From: Oceanospirillum linum
GTDB taxonomy: Bacteria; Pseudomonadota; Gammaproteobacteria; Pseudomonadales; Halomonadaceae
DNA length: 64,000 bases
Direction: 5' to 3'
Assembly: GCF_900182785.1 (NCBI RefSeq)
Contig: NZ_FXTS01000009.1
Span: 62,001 to 126,000, forward strand
Shown: piece after piece, positions 41,675 through 49,910 of the stretch
Layout of the letters: each line of letters opens with the position of its first letter
Position numbering within the stretch: position 1 is the first letter of the stretch
Notes under the pieces: model-generated
The model's database searches: none
What the model was told of the DNA's origin: nothing
Seen by the model: only the letters and a program-made list of their open reading frames with translations
Translations under genes and position numbers: made by a program

Positions 41675-42465
41675 GAGAAACAGTGCTCCTCAGCAGGGAA
41701 GGTGTTTGCTTTCACCTCCTGATGATAGTTACTCAGAGCTTGCTGAATACTGGAAGCATCCGTCATAAAGTTTTTTACGAACTTTGCGGTGTGCCCCAGA
41801 GTGATGCCCAGCATATCCTGTAATACCAGAATCTGGCCATCGGTATGAGGTCCGGCACCGATGCCGATAACAGGTACGGCAACGGCTTCTGTTACCAAAC
41901 GCCCGACTTCTGTCGGTACACACTCCAGAAGAATGATACTGGCACCAGCAGCTACCAGTTTTTGGCTCGCTTCGATAATGGCCTGTGCGGCAGCTTCAGT
42001 TTTACCTTGGACTTTGTAGCCGCCAAACTGATTAACCATCTGAGGGGTCAGGCCTAAATGTGCACAAACAGGTACACCGCGACGGGTCAGCTCGGTAATG
42101 CCTTCTGCCAGCCAGGCTTCACCTTCGATTTTGACCATGTGAGCACCAGCCTGCATCAGCTTACCGGCATTGATCAGCAGCTGTTCTGTGGAGGCGTTAC
42201 TCATAAATGGCATATCAGCCATAATCAATGCACCCTGATTACCTCGGGTAACACATTGGGTGTGGTAAGCGATATCGTCAACACTGACCGGCAGTGTGGT
42301 GTTATGTCCCTGTAGAACCATACCCAGGGAGTCTCCCACCAGGAGAACTTCAACTCCTGCCTGGCTGGCTTGCCCTGAGAAGGTTGCATCATACGCAGTC
42401 AGGCAGCTGAATTTCTCACCGGCCTGTTTTAGCTTATTCAGTGTACTGATTGTCACTGTCTTCAT
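41671..42465 (-). CDS. panB: 3-methyl-2-oxobutanoate hydroxymethyltransferase
   Basis: A 264-residue TIM-barrel enzyme making ketopantoate. CLTAYDATFSGQASQAGVE, VLLVGDSLGMVLQGH, MVKIEGE, HLGLTPQMVNQFGGYKVQG and VIGIGAGPHTDGQILVLQDMLG are all typical. Starts the panB-panC pair. Confidence 0.98.
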   Translation of the reverse strand: MKTVTISTLNKLKQAGEKFSCLTAYDATFSGQASQAGVEVLLVGDSLGMVLQGHNTTLPVSVDDIAYHTQCVTRGNQGALIMADMPFMSNASTEQLLINAGKLMQAGAHMVKIEGEAWLAEGITELTRRGVPVCAHLGLTPQMVNQFGGYKVQGKTEAAAQAIIEASQKLVAAGASIILLECVPTEVGRLVTEAVAVPVIGIGAGPHTDGQILVLQDMLGITLGHTAKFVKNFMTDASSIQQALSNYHQEVKANTFPAEEHCFS

Positions 42466-42487
42466 TATTATGTTCCGCCATTACAAT

Positions 42488-42516
42488 AACGCCCACTGCT
42501 TTTGGCGGTGGGCGTT
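42488..42516 (-). terminator. hairpin between folK and panB
   Basis: Minus strand AACGCCCAC ... GTGGGCGTT followed by ATTGTAAT, a poor T run; likely a weak terminator or processing site inside the cluster. Confidence 0.5.
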
Positions 42517-42572
42517 TCGGAATGTGTTACTTTGACGTTACCTGCATCTAAAGGTAACAAGCTGCGGTAACT

Positions 42573-43082
42573 TTACTCTGACTTTGTAAGTATCTGCAAG
42601 TCATCTGTAGCGATATTAGACAGAATGTCTGTAATAGAACCTTTACCGGGTAGGGTAATTCTGGGGCTGATTTCAGCCAAAGGTAACAGTACAAAGCCCC
42701 GTTCATGCATGTGTGCATGGGGTACAGTAAGGCGAGGATGGGAGATAATCTGCTCGTTAAACAGTAACAAATCCAGATCCAGTGTACGTGGCCCCCAGTG
42801 GCGCTCACGTACGCGCCTGTGGGCTTGCTCCAATGCCTGAAGCTGGTCAAGCAACTCCAGCGGCTCAAGGTTGGTTTCCAGCTGAACGACGGCATTAACA
42901 AAGTCCGGCTGGTCCTGGGGGCCAACCGGTTTGCTGCTATATAAAGAAGAGGCTTCAACCAATCGGGTGTCCGGTAGTCGATCCAGCTCTTTCAGTGCGG
43001 TTTTAAGCTGTTGAACCGGGTCTTCAAGGTTGCTGCCAAGACCAATATAGGCTGTATTGTTTAGCACAGTAGACTCTGTCAT
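42573..43082 (-). CDS. folK: 2-amino-4-hydroxy-6-hydroxymethyldihydropteridine pyrophosphokinase
   Basis: A 169-residue HPPK of the folate pathway. AYIGLGSNLEDPVQQL, SSLYSSKPVGPQDQPDFVNAVV, RVRERHWGPRTLDLDLLLFN and LTVPHAHMHERGFVLLPLAEI hold the substrate and Mg sites. Overlaps the end of pcnB by four bases (GGAATGACAG). Confidence 0.97.
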   Translation of the reverse strand: MTESTVLNNTAYIGLGSNLEDPVQQLKTALKELDRLPDTRLVEASSLYSSKPVGPQDQPDFVNAVVQLETNLEPLELLDQLQALEQAHRRVRERHWGPRTLDLDLLLFNEQIISHPRLTVPHAHMHERGFVLLPLAEISPRITLPGKGSITDILSNIATDDLQILTKSE

Positions 43083-44497
43083 TCCGGGTGGTTCCGGTTA
43101 CCGCTTTTGGGGTGACTGTCTTTACTGTTACTGCGCCGACGCCGACGCCGCTTTTTGGGCGCGGGCTTGTCGTTAAGTTCGTTATGCTGCACCAGATTAC
43201 GGCGGGAATGGGAGTCACTTTCCTGAAAGTCAGTCCACCACTGAGCCAGCTCATGTACGTTTTCCCCGGTTTCACTGCGCAATACCAGGAAATCATAAGC
43301 GGCACGGAAGCGAGGGTGCTCAGCAGTCTGGTAAGCCCGCTTACCCTGGCGGCGTTCAAGGCGCAGCTGGAACTCCCAAATTTCGCGCATTGGCTGACTG
43401 AAACGCTTGGGGATTGATGTGAAATCCACCTGAGCGGTCGTCGTCTGTTGTCCTGCTTGCTGCATTGCGGGCACCGGAGGCATACCTGAGCGAATCAGGT
43501 CACCAAAGGCCCGTTGAGCAACCGGCCAAAGTAGCGCCGCAAACAGAAATGCGGGCGTCACAGGTTTGTTCTGCTGGATACGCTTGTCAGTATTATGCAG
43601 CGCTTTAATAATAAAGCTCTCTTTGTCCGGCGTTTCCTGAAGCGCATCTTCTGTATAGGGGAAAAGCTGTTCGAACAGGTTGTATTCGCGTAGTAATCTG
43701 AAGGTTTCAACAGCCTGGCCGGATAGGAAGAGTTTGAGTACCTCTTCAAACAAGCGGGCGGCAGGTATCTGTCGCAGAAGCGTCGCCGAAGCCTGGATAG
43801 GGGCTTCAGTTTTAGGCTCGATATTGAAATCAAGCTTAGCCGCAAAGCGAATTGCCCTCAGCATTCGCACGGGATCTTCACGATACCGGGTTTCCGGATC
43901 GCCAATCATGCGAATCAGCCGTTGTTCAATGTCATTAATGCCGCCGGCATAGTCGTGAATTGAGAAATCACGAATATTGTAATAGAGCGCATTGATGGTG
44001 AAGTCACGGCGTAGAGCATCCTCCTCTATGCTGCCAAAAACATTATCACGGACCAGAAGCCCCTGATCTGTCTGAGACGCATGGGATTTAGCCGTGCTTG
44101 TATCATGGGGTGCGCGAAATGTTGTCACCTCAATGATTTCACGGCCATAGCGGACATGAACAATGCGGAAGCGACGGCCAATAATACGGGCATTGTGAAA
44201 GAGGCGGTCAACCTGCTCTGGTGTCGCATTAGTCGCTACATCAAAGTCTTTTGGGTGCAGTCCCAAAAGCGCATCGCGAACACAGCCGCCTACAAGGAAG
44301 GCGTCGTAATTAGCTTTCTTCAGGCGATAGAGTACTTTCAAAGCGCTTTCTGAAATGCCGGAACGGCTGATGGGGTGTTCGTCACGGGAAACGATGCGCA
44401 ATTCGTGTTTTTCGGATTGCTGTGGGCGCTCTGATTTAAGCAGCTGCCGAATTGAATCGCCGGGACGCTTTAGAAAAGAAGGAATTCCTTTTAGCAT
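43079..44497 (-). CDS. pcnB: poly(A) polymerase I
   Basis: A 472-residue nucleotidyltransferase adding poly(A) tails that mark RNAs for decay. The catalytic block AFLVGGCVRDALLGLHPKDFDVATNATPEQ is given here as LVGGCVRDALLG and KDFDVATNA, with RRDFTINALYYN further on; the C-terminus is a basic, low-complexity tail (KKRRRRRRSNSK). I chose ATG 44497 (MLKGIPSFLK). An in-frame ATG at 44560 would start inside the terminator of the crcZ-like RNA and is unlikely. Confidence 0.95.
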   Translation of the reverse strand: MLKGIPSFLKRPGDSIRQLLKSERPQQSEKHELRIVSRDEHPISRSGISESALKVLYRLKKANYDAFLVGGCVRDALLGLHPKDFDVATNATPEQVDRLFHNARIIGRRFRIVHVRYGREIIEVTTFRAPHDTSTAKSHASQTDQGLLVRDNVFGSIEEDALRRDFTINALYYNIRDFSIHDYAGGINDIEQRLIRMIGDPETRYREDPVRMLRAIRFAAKLDFNIEPKTEAPIQASATLLRQIPAARLFEEVLKLFLSGQAVETFRLLREYNLFEQLFPYTEDALQETPDKESFIIKALHNTDKRIQQNKPVTPAFLFAALLWPVAQRAFGDLIRSGMPPVPAMQQAGQQTTTAQVDFTSIPKRFSQPMREIWEFQLRLERRQGKRAYQTAEHPRFRAAYDFLVLRSETGENVHELAQWWTDFQESDSHSRRNLVQHNELNDKPAPKKRRRRRRSNSKDSHPKSGNRNHPE

Positions 44498-44540
44498 CGC
44501 TGGGTCTTGAATCTCTGAATAGGAGAGGGGAGTGTACCTT

Positions 44541-44572
44541 AAAAATAAAAGCGGGGCCAAGTTGGCCCCGCC
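44541..44572 (-). terminator. terminator of the crcZ-like RNA
   Basis: Minus strand GCGGGGCCAACTTGGCCCCGC followed by TTTTATTTTT (stem arms GCGGGGCCAA and TTGGCCCCGC). Lies just before pcnB. Confidence 0.9.
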
Positions 44573-45046
44573 GGAACTGTCCGCATCCTTACGAACGGTA
44601 TGTCAGACTTCGGTAAATCGCCCTGAATACGCAATGACAGTCTATCGGTGACAAACCTTGGTGGCTTATGCCTTATTATTTTTGTTTTCCAATGCGAAGT
44701 ATCACTACTTCTGGTTTGGACCGCCTCGTATTCAAAACAATTATTCCAAGTATTTTTTCTCAGACCGGTTTTTATTTTTATGATCCGGGCTGGCATCTTA
44801 AAGCATTGCTTTTTTATTGTTGTTGCAAGCCTGAGATGCATGAGTTTGCTGTGGTTAACCTCGACCTGATTTATTGTTGTTGTTTCAGGTTTGGCATTTT
44901 GTTCGGATATTTATTTTTGTTGTTTCCGATTCTGCCTGATTTTTTCCGCTCTGATTTTTGTTTTTGTTATTTGAGCGTTACAAAATCTGCCAGTTATTAT
45001 TTTTATTGAGTTGGCTGTTAGTTAACCGTGTTCTTGTTGTTCTTAC
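44541..45046 (-). ncRNA. crcZ: CrcZ-like Hfq/Crc-sequestering small RNA
   Basis: The 770-bp gap between cbrB and pcnB is the place of crcZ in Pseudomonas. Read on the minus strand it holds a sigma-54 promoter, about 500 bases with repeated A-rich catabolite-activity motifs (AANAANAA) and a strong terminator. Clear motif clusters are at about 45030-45043, 44994-45005, 44955-44971, 44908-44924, 44869-44886, 44810-44824 and 44672-44688, with weaker ones near 44752 and 44769. Such motifs bind Hfq with Crc and relieve repression of catabolic mRNAs. The length is more than the about 400 bases of P. aeruginosa CrcZ. Exact 5' end is estimated from the promoter. Confidence 0.85.
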
Positions 45047-45056
45047 CCGTATAGAC

Positions 45057-45072
45057 TGCACTTGCTGTGCCA
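45057..45072 (-). promoter_or_regulatory. sigma-54 (-24/-12) promoter of the crcZ-like RNA
   Basis: Minus strand TGGCACAGCAAGTGCA: GG and GC at the right spacing (ten bases between), with a single mismatch to TGGCAC-N5-TTGCA. Start of transcription expected near 45046. CbrB, encoded just upstream, is the natural activator. Confidence 0.8.
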
Positions 45073-45183
45073 TGTTTTGAAAAAACCTTTTAAAACAGGT
45101 AGTTAACAGTTTCGATGTAAAGTTTGTCTGTGGCCGAACAAAAGATTGTTACCTGTGAAACCATTATTTTCAGGGTTGCCTGT

Positions 45184-45198
45184 GTGTTACGGTAACAC
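45184..45198. promoter_or_regulatory. palindrome GTGTTACGGTAACAC, candidate CbrB-binding site
   Basis: A perfect 15-base palindrome about 145 bases upstream of the expected crcZ start, the usual distance for an NtrC-type enhancer site. A half-site TGTTAC lies at 45147-45152. Assignment to CbrB is inferred from position. Confidence 0.6.
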
Positions 45199-45250
45199 TC
45201 TGTGAAGATCTCTCCGGGGCACCTGTCTGAATTCTTTTGACAGGGGTCAA

Positions 45251-45278
45251 TAAAAAAGAGCGGATGTTATCCGCTCTT
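45251..45278 (-). terminator. terminator overlapping the end of cbrB
   Basis: Minus strand AAGAGCGGAT, AAC, ATCCGCTCTT then TTTTATT. The left arm encodes the last codons of cbrB and the stop codon lies at the loop, so coding and termination share the same bases. Confidence 0.85.
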
Positions 45279-46703
45279 CTTAGATGCTGCTTTTTTTCTC
45301 GGGATCCCAAGGCGTTGACGCCTTTCCCAGAGGCATTTTCTACTGATGCCTAGTCGCTGGGCGAGCTCTGTTTCGCTCATCTGATCCTGATGCTCCAGTA
45401 CAAAGTGCTGGAAGTAGTCTTCGAGTGAGAGATCCTCCGGAGCCTTAGTGCCGTCATTACGTGCGGCAGAACGCTGGGATTGTGGGATCATGCCAACAGA
45501 AGGGAGCGCGGATTGAACCTGGGGTGGCATGCGGGTTGAATGGGTTACTTCTGGAACAACGCCCATATCATCGCTATGAATGAGATTGCCCTCTGCGAGA
45601 ATGACACCCCGTTCGATGGCATTTTCCAGCTCCCGTACGTTACCAGGCCAGTCATGTTGCATGATGGCATCGGAGGCGTGCTTACTGAAGCGCAGGTTTG
45701 GGCGATCCATGCGCTTACAGGCTTCTCCCAGCAGAAACTCTGCAATCTCCAGAATGTCTTCTCCCCGGTCACGGAGTGCTGGCAGGGCGATCTCCATGAC
45801 ATTAAGACGATAGTAAAGATCGAGACGAAACTCACCTTCGCTGGAAAGTTTTTTCAGGTTCCGGTGTGTGGCGGCGACTAAGCGAACATTTACTTTTTTT
45901 GATTGCACAGAGCCGATGCGCCTGATCTCACCTTCCTGGAGTACCCGTAGCAGACGTGCCTGTGCCTCCAGGGGGAGTTCTCCAATCTCATCAAGAAACA
46001 GTGTTCCGCCATCAGCGGCTTCGACTAAACCGCTGCGGTTAGTGTTTGCACCGGTAAAAGCACCTTTCTCATAGCCAAAAAGTTCGGACTCAATAAGTGT
46101 TTCTGGAATTGCCGCGCAGTTCACGGAGATCATCGGCTCTCCTTTCCGGCGGCTGTAATTATGAATTGCTTTGGCGACCAGCTCTTTACCGGTACCTGAT
46201 TCACCCTGAACCAGAACGGTCGCCTCTGTGGGAGCTACTTTTCTGATACGTTGGTAAACCATCTGCATCGGAGCGCAGTGGCCGATCATACCCATGGTGC
46301 CAGCATCTGTTGATGCGGCCTCTGCTTCTTCAATAACACTGGCTGCGGGTCGCTCTGGCTGATCCAGAATACGATTAACCGTCTCCAGCATCTCATCGTG
46401 ATCAAATGGTTTGGCGATATAATCCACAGCCCCTTGCTTCATAGCATCAACGGCGGAGCGCATGCTGGCGTAGCTGGTCATAATAAGAACCGGCGTGTCT
46501 TCTGCCAGCTTAATCAGATCCGTACCTGGTGCTTTGGGCAGGCGCAGATCAGAAATGACCAAATTATAGCGGTTGCTTTTCAGGTGGCTCAGAGCATCGT
46601 CTACCGATGCCGCCTCACTGACTTCAAAGCGGTGTCGCTCCAGCAGCCTTTTAAGAGCTGAGCGAATAATATCTTCATCTTCTACTATCAGAATCTTGCT
46701 CAT
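45267..46703 (-). CDS. cbrB: sigma-54-dependent response regulator CbrB
   Basis: A 478-residue NtrC-family activator. Receiver domain 1-120 with phospho-acceptor Asp52 (LVISDLRLPKAPGTD); AAA+ domain about 145-380 with VQGESGTGKELVAKAIH and the sigma-54 contact motif GAFTGA; a Fis-type helix-turn-helix at the C-terminus (ETELAQRLGISRKCLWERRQRLG). Start taken at ATG 46703, which overlaps the cbrA stop as TAATG behind GGAAG. With CbrA it forms the carbon-nitrogen balance system that activates crcZ. Confidence 0.95.
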   Translation of the reverse strand: MSKILIVEDEDIIRSALKRLLERHRFEVSEAASVDDALSHLKSNRYNLVISDLRLPKAPGTDLIKLAEDTPVLIMTSYASMRSAVDAMKQGAVDYIAKPFDHDEMLETVNRILDQPERPAASVIEEAEAASTDAGTMGMIGHCAPMQMVYQRIRKVAPTEATVLVQGESGTGKELVAKAIHNYSRRKGEPMISVNCAAIPETLIESELFGYEKGAFTGANTNRSGLVEAADGGTLFLDEIGELPLEAQARLLRVLQEGEIRRIGSVQSKKVNVRLVAATHRNLKKLSSEGEFRLDLYYRLNVMEIALPALRDRGEDILEIAEFLLGEACKRMDRPNLRFSKHASDAIMQHDWPGNVRELENAIERGVILAEGNLIHSDDMGVVPEVTHSTRMPPQVQSALPSVGMIPQSQRSAARNDGTKAPEDLSLEDYFQHFVLEHQDQMSETELAQRLGISRKCLWERRQRLGIPRKKAASKKSG

Positions 46704-49672
46704 TAGTACTTCCACGCGGATTCGCTTTTGGCTTCAGCATGGTAGAGAGGCAGGGTGATGGTGACCTCTGTTCCACGACCTTGCATCCGATCTGCGGGGC
46801 TGCTGATCTGAATATGACCATAGTGTTCTTCTATGATGCTGTAGACCAGCGCTAAGCCGAGACCGGTTCCTTCTCCGGGATCTTTGGTAGTGAAGAAGGG
46901 CTCAAATATATGCTCTAACTGTTCTTCAGGAATACCGCAGCCACGATCCGTAACGCTTACCCTGACTGTATTGTCCTGAATGGTAGCAGTTATAGTAACA
47001 CTATCACCTGCGTCTGAGGCATCTCTTGCGTTACCCAATAGGTTAACAAATACCTGAATCAGCTTCTGGACATCACCGATAACGTAAAGATCATTCGGGC
47101 ATAAATTGCTGAATTCAATATCTTTCCCCTTTGAACTTAAGGAGATAAGGTTAATAGCTTCATCAACGGCATGCCCGATAACAAGAGGCTCCTGTGCTGC
47201 CTGGTTGGCGTGTTGACCCGCATGGGCGAAGCTGACCAGTGAGTGGACAATACGTGTTACCCGCTTCGTCAGCTGTAGAATCTGTTCGGCGGTTTCCGCA
47301 ATAACTTCTGGATTGTCTGTCTCATATTTCAGGTTTTGAACAAGGGAGGATATTCCGGTAATGGGATTGCCGATCTCATGGGCAACGCCTGCTGCAAGCC
47401 GTCCTATACTGGCCAGGCGCTCGCTGTGTACGAGCTCCTCTTCCAGTTCCTGCGTTTCGGTATGATCTTCCAGCAAAATCACCGAACCACCCATATGTGA
47501 CAGAGGCTCTTCAATATGGGCTTTGTGTAGGGAGAACCAGCGTGGTTTGCTGTTATTCTGTTGCAGTTTCTGGAACAGATGAGGTGTCTGGCTGCTGACA
47601 AACTCACCTAGCAGCCCCTTCCAGGGCTCCGGTAAACTATCAAACCGGGAACCCACAACATCCTTCATAGGAATGCCTGTCAGTTCGGCCATGGCGTTGT
47701 TCCACATCAGAATCTCAAAATCGTTACCCAATGAGCAGACCCCTATCGGCAGATACTGCAGCGTTTGGCGATGATAGCGCCTGAGTGAATCCAGCTCCTT
47801 GGCAAGACCTGTCAGTTGGTAGCGGTAGTTCTCCAGTCGGGTTTCAACAAAGTGAATATCCTCTGAATTATGGCTGTTGGCATTGGCCTGGTAAGGCAGG
47901 TGTTGATCAACAATTTCCTGGGCGATAGCAGGGCCCATCAGGCCGGACAAGTTGGCCTGGATTCGGTCTCTAAGACGGCGCAGAGCGTATGGACGCCCGT
48001 CCGTTGGCGTCAGTTCCAGATCTCTCAGTGCATTTCTGACTTCCCGCTCTGCCGTCATTTTCCCCAATGGTATCGCCAAAAAGCTAATAAAGTCCTCACA
48101 GGTCCTGGCTGCCAGTTGCAGGCGATGAGGTCGGGAAAGAGCATCCACTGAGCAAGAGCTTGCTCCGGCTTTCTCTTCATCACTTGGTTGCAGGAACAAA
48201 GAAGTAAAAATAAAAACCACAATATTGATGATGATGGATGCGAGAGCGACGTCATACCAGCCATCCCCTCCGGAGTGAAAAACCAGATTAGTCGCGGGCA
48301 GAGTGACTTGCTCTAGGTTATAAAGCAGAGGCACAACCTGGCCGAAAATCCAGATGCCAATACCTGCACAAAGACCCGCAACCAGGCCAATGCGGTTGGC
48401 GGTTGGCCAATACAATACTGCCAGTATTCCGGGCAGAAACTGCAAAATACCGATGAAGGATGTCAGCCCCAGACTTGCTAGGTCATGTTTTACCCCTAAT
48501 GTTCGGTAGAACAGATAAGCGGCCAGAATAATCAGACCTATCAGTAGTCGGCGAAACCAGAGCAACCAGTTGTAGATATCAAATTTGGCCCCGGGCTGAT
48601 AAACCGGCAGAACCAGGTGGTTTAGGGTCATGGCGGCTAAAGCCAGAGTGACCAGAATAATGGTGCCGCTTGCGGCGGAAAGTCCTGCGATAAAAGCCAA
48701 GATGCCAATCCAGTTTTCTGCACCACCGGCGCCGACACCCAATACGGTATATTCTGCTTTCAGGGGGGTGCCTTCAGCCATGCCGGCCCAAAGAATAAGA
48801 GGTACCGGAAGGCTCAAAAGTAGCAGATAGAGAGGAACAGCCCAGCTGGAACGAAACAGTACATCCGTAGATTGATTTTCGGTAAAAATAATATGGAACA
48901 TATGTGGCATAGCCACGGCTGCGGCAAAGAATAATAGAAGCATGGTACGCCACTGACCGGCCTCAAGCGGTTTTTGTAATGCCTGTAATTGATCCGAGTG
49001 GGCTGTTAGCCAGATATCTAAGCCCTGAAAACCACCAAAGACCTCAAACAGGATATAGGCGCCGATGGCCAGCATGAGTACCAGTTTGATAATGGACTCA
49101 AAGGCAATAGCGACCACGAGACTTTCGTGCTTTTCCCGTAGAGAGGTATGACGGGCACCGAACAAAATAGCAAATGAAGTCATTACCATGCAGAAACCAA
49201 GTGCCAGAGTGTGGGGTGAGGCTTCATTGGTGAGGATATAGATGGAGTCTGCGACAGCCTGAATCTGAAGTGCCAGTAGAGGAAGTGCCCCCATTAGCAT
49301 AAGTACTGTTACCAGACTGCCAATCCACCGGCTACGGAAGCGAAAAGCGAAAAGATCGGCCAGGGATGAGAGCTGATAGGTTCTTGTGATTCGTAGTATC
49401 GGCACTAAAAGGACCGGAGCAAGCACAAAAGCACCTGCAACGCCGAGATAGTAAGAGAGAAACCCGTAGCCGTACTGATTCGCCAACCCAACAGAGCCAT
49501 AGACAGCCCATGCGCTGGCATAGACTCCCAGAGACAGTACATAAACCAAGGGGTGACGCGTTATTTTTCGGGGTAACCAGCGCCGCTCGGTTGCATAGGC
49601 CGCTGCAAATAATAGCAAGAGGTAGCCGACGCCGATGGCGGATACCTGCCCTAGGCTAAAACTAAAGCTCAT
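46703..49672 (-). CDS. cbrA: CbrA-type sensor histidine kinase fused to an SLC5 transporter domain
   Basis: A 989-residue membrane kinase. Residues about 1-500 form an SLC5 sodium/solute symporter-like domain with some 13 membrane segments (GYLLLLFAAAYATERRW, SGTIILVTLALAAMTLNHL); a STAC-like linker, a PAS domain (VCSLGNDFEILMWNNAMAEL) and a HisKA/HATPase core follow, with the phospho-His in AAGVAHEIGNPITG near residue 765 and GEGTGLGLALVYSIIEEH. Start chosen at ATG 49672, overlapping the small upstream gene by 11 bases; an ATG at 49693 is in frame. The ligand is not known from sequence; histidine transport is reported for Pseudomonas CbrA. Confidence 0.95.
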   Translation of the reverse strand: MSFSFSLGQVSAIGVGYLLLLFAAAYATERRWLPRKITRHPLVYVLSLGVYASAWAVYGSVGLANQYGYGFLSYYLGVAGAFVLAPVLLVPILRITRTYQLSSLADLFAFRFRSRWIGSLVTVLMLMGALPLLALQIQAVADSIYILTNEASPHTLALGFCMVMTSFAILFGARHTSLREKHESLVVAIAFESIIKLVLMLAIGAYILFEVFGGFQGLDIWLTAHSDQLQALQKPLEAGQWRTMLLLFFAAAVAMPHMFHIIFTENQSTDVLFRSSWAVPLYLLLLSLPVPLILWAGMAEGTPLKAEYTVLGVGAGGAENWIGILAFIAGLSAASGTIILVTLALAAMTLNHLVLPVYQPGAKFDIYNWLLWFRRLLIGLIILAAYLFYRTLGVKHDLASLGLTSFIGILQFLPGILAVLYWPTANRIGLVAGLCAGIGIWIFGQVVPLLYNLEQVTLPATNLVFHSGGDGWYDVALASIIINIVVFIFTSLFLQPSDEEKAGASSCSVDALSRPHRLQLAARTCEDFISFLAIPLGKMTAEREVRNALRDLELTPTDGRPYALRRLRDRIQANLSGLMGPAIAQEIVDQHLPYQANANSHNSEDIHFVETRLENYRYQLTGLAKELDSLRRYHRQTLQYLPIGVCSLGNDFEILMWNNAMAELTGIPMKDVVGSRFDSLPEPWKGLLGEFVSSQTPHLFQKLQQNNSKPRWFSLHKAHIEEPLSHMGGSVILLEDHTETQELEEELVHSERLASIGRLAAGVAHEIGNPITGISSLVQNLKYETDNPEVIAETAEQILQLTKRVTRIVHSLVSFAHAGQHANQAAQEPLVIGHAVDEAINLISLSSKGKDIEFSNLCPNDLYVIGDVQKLIQVFVNLLGNARDASDAGDSVTITATIQDNTVRVSVTDRGCGIPEEQLEHIFEPFFTTKDPGEGTGLGLALVYSIIEEHYGHIQISSPADRMQGRGTEVTITLPLYHAEAKSESAWKY

Positions 49673-49838
49673 CCAATTTTCTCTTCTGTTCAAGCCAGAT
49701 AGAAATGCCGATCAGGGCACCCCAAACCAGATAAGGGCGGTACCAGCTGCCGTTACTGTCGCCCCACCAGTCCATCAGAACCGGGGAAAAGAGGTAACCG
49801 GCAAAGACCAGAAAGAGGATTAAACGGTACATATACAT
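49662..49838 (-). CDS. cbrX: small membrane protein upstream of cbrA (CbrX-like)
   Basis: A 58-residue protein starting MYMYRLILFLVFAGYLFSPV, with two likely membrane segments (about 5-22 and 36-48) around a WWGDSNGSWYRP loop and a charged end. In Pseudomonas a similar short gene, cbrX, precedes and is coupled to cbrA. Its stop lies 11 bases inside cbrA, so translation of the two is probably linked. ATG 49832 is an alternative start. Confidence 0.75.
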   Translation of the reverse strand: MYMYRLILFLVFAGYLFSPVLMDWWGDSNGSWYRPYLVWGALIGISIWLEQKRKLDEL

Positions 49839-49910
49839 GGTCGTTTCACTATTTTGTTCTTATTAAGTGTTGCTTAGCGGTGTTAAGAGCGTACTTAACC
49901 GCCATAAGCT

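Noticed and set aside
44498..44560. 21-residue N-terminal extension of pcnB
   Set aside because: It would begin within the stem of the crcZ-like RNA terminator.
44668..45009. Plus-strand Phe/Cys-rich frame of 113 codons
   Set aside because: It is the complement of the A-rich motifs of the crcZ-like RNA, with no ribosome site.
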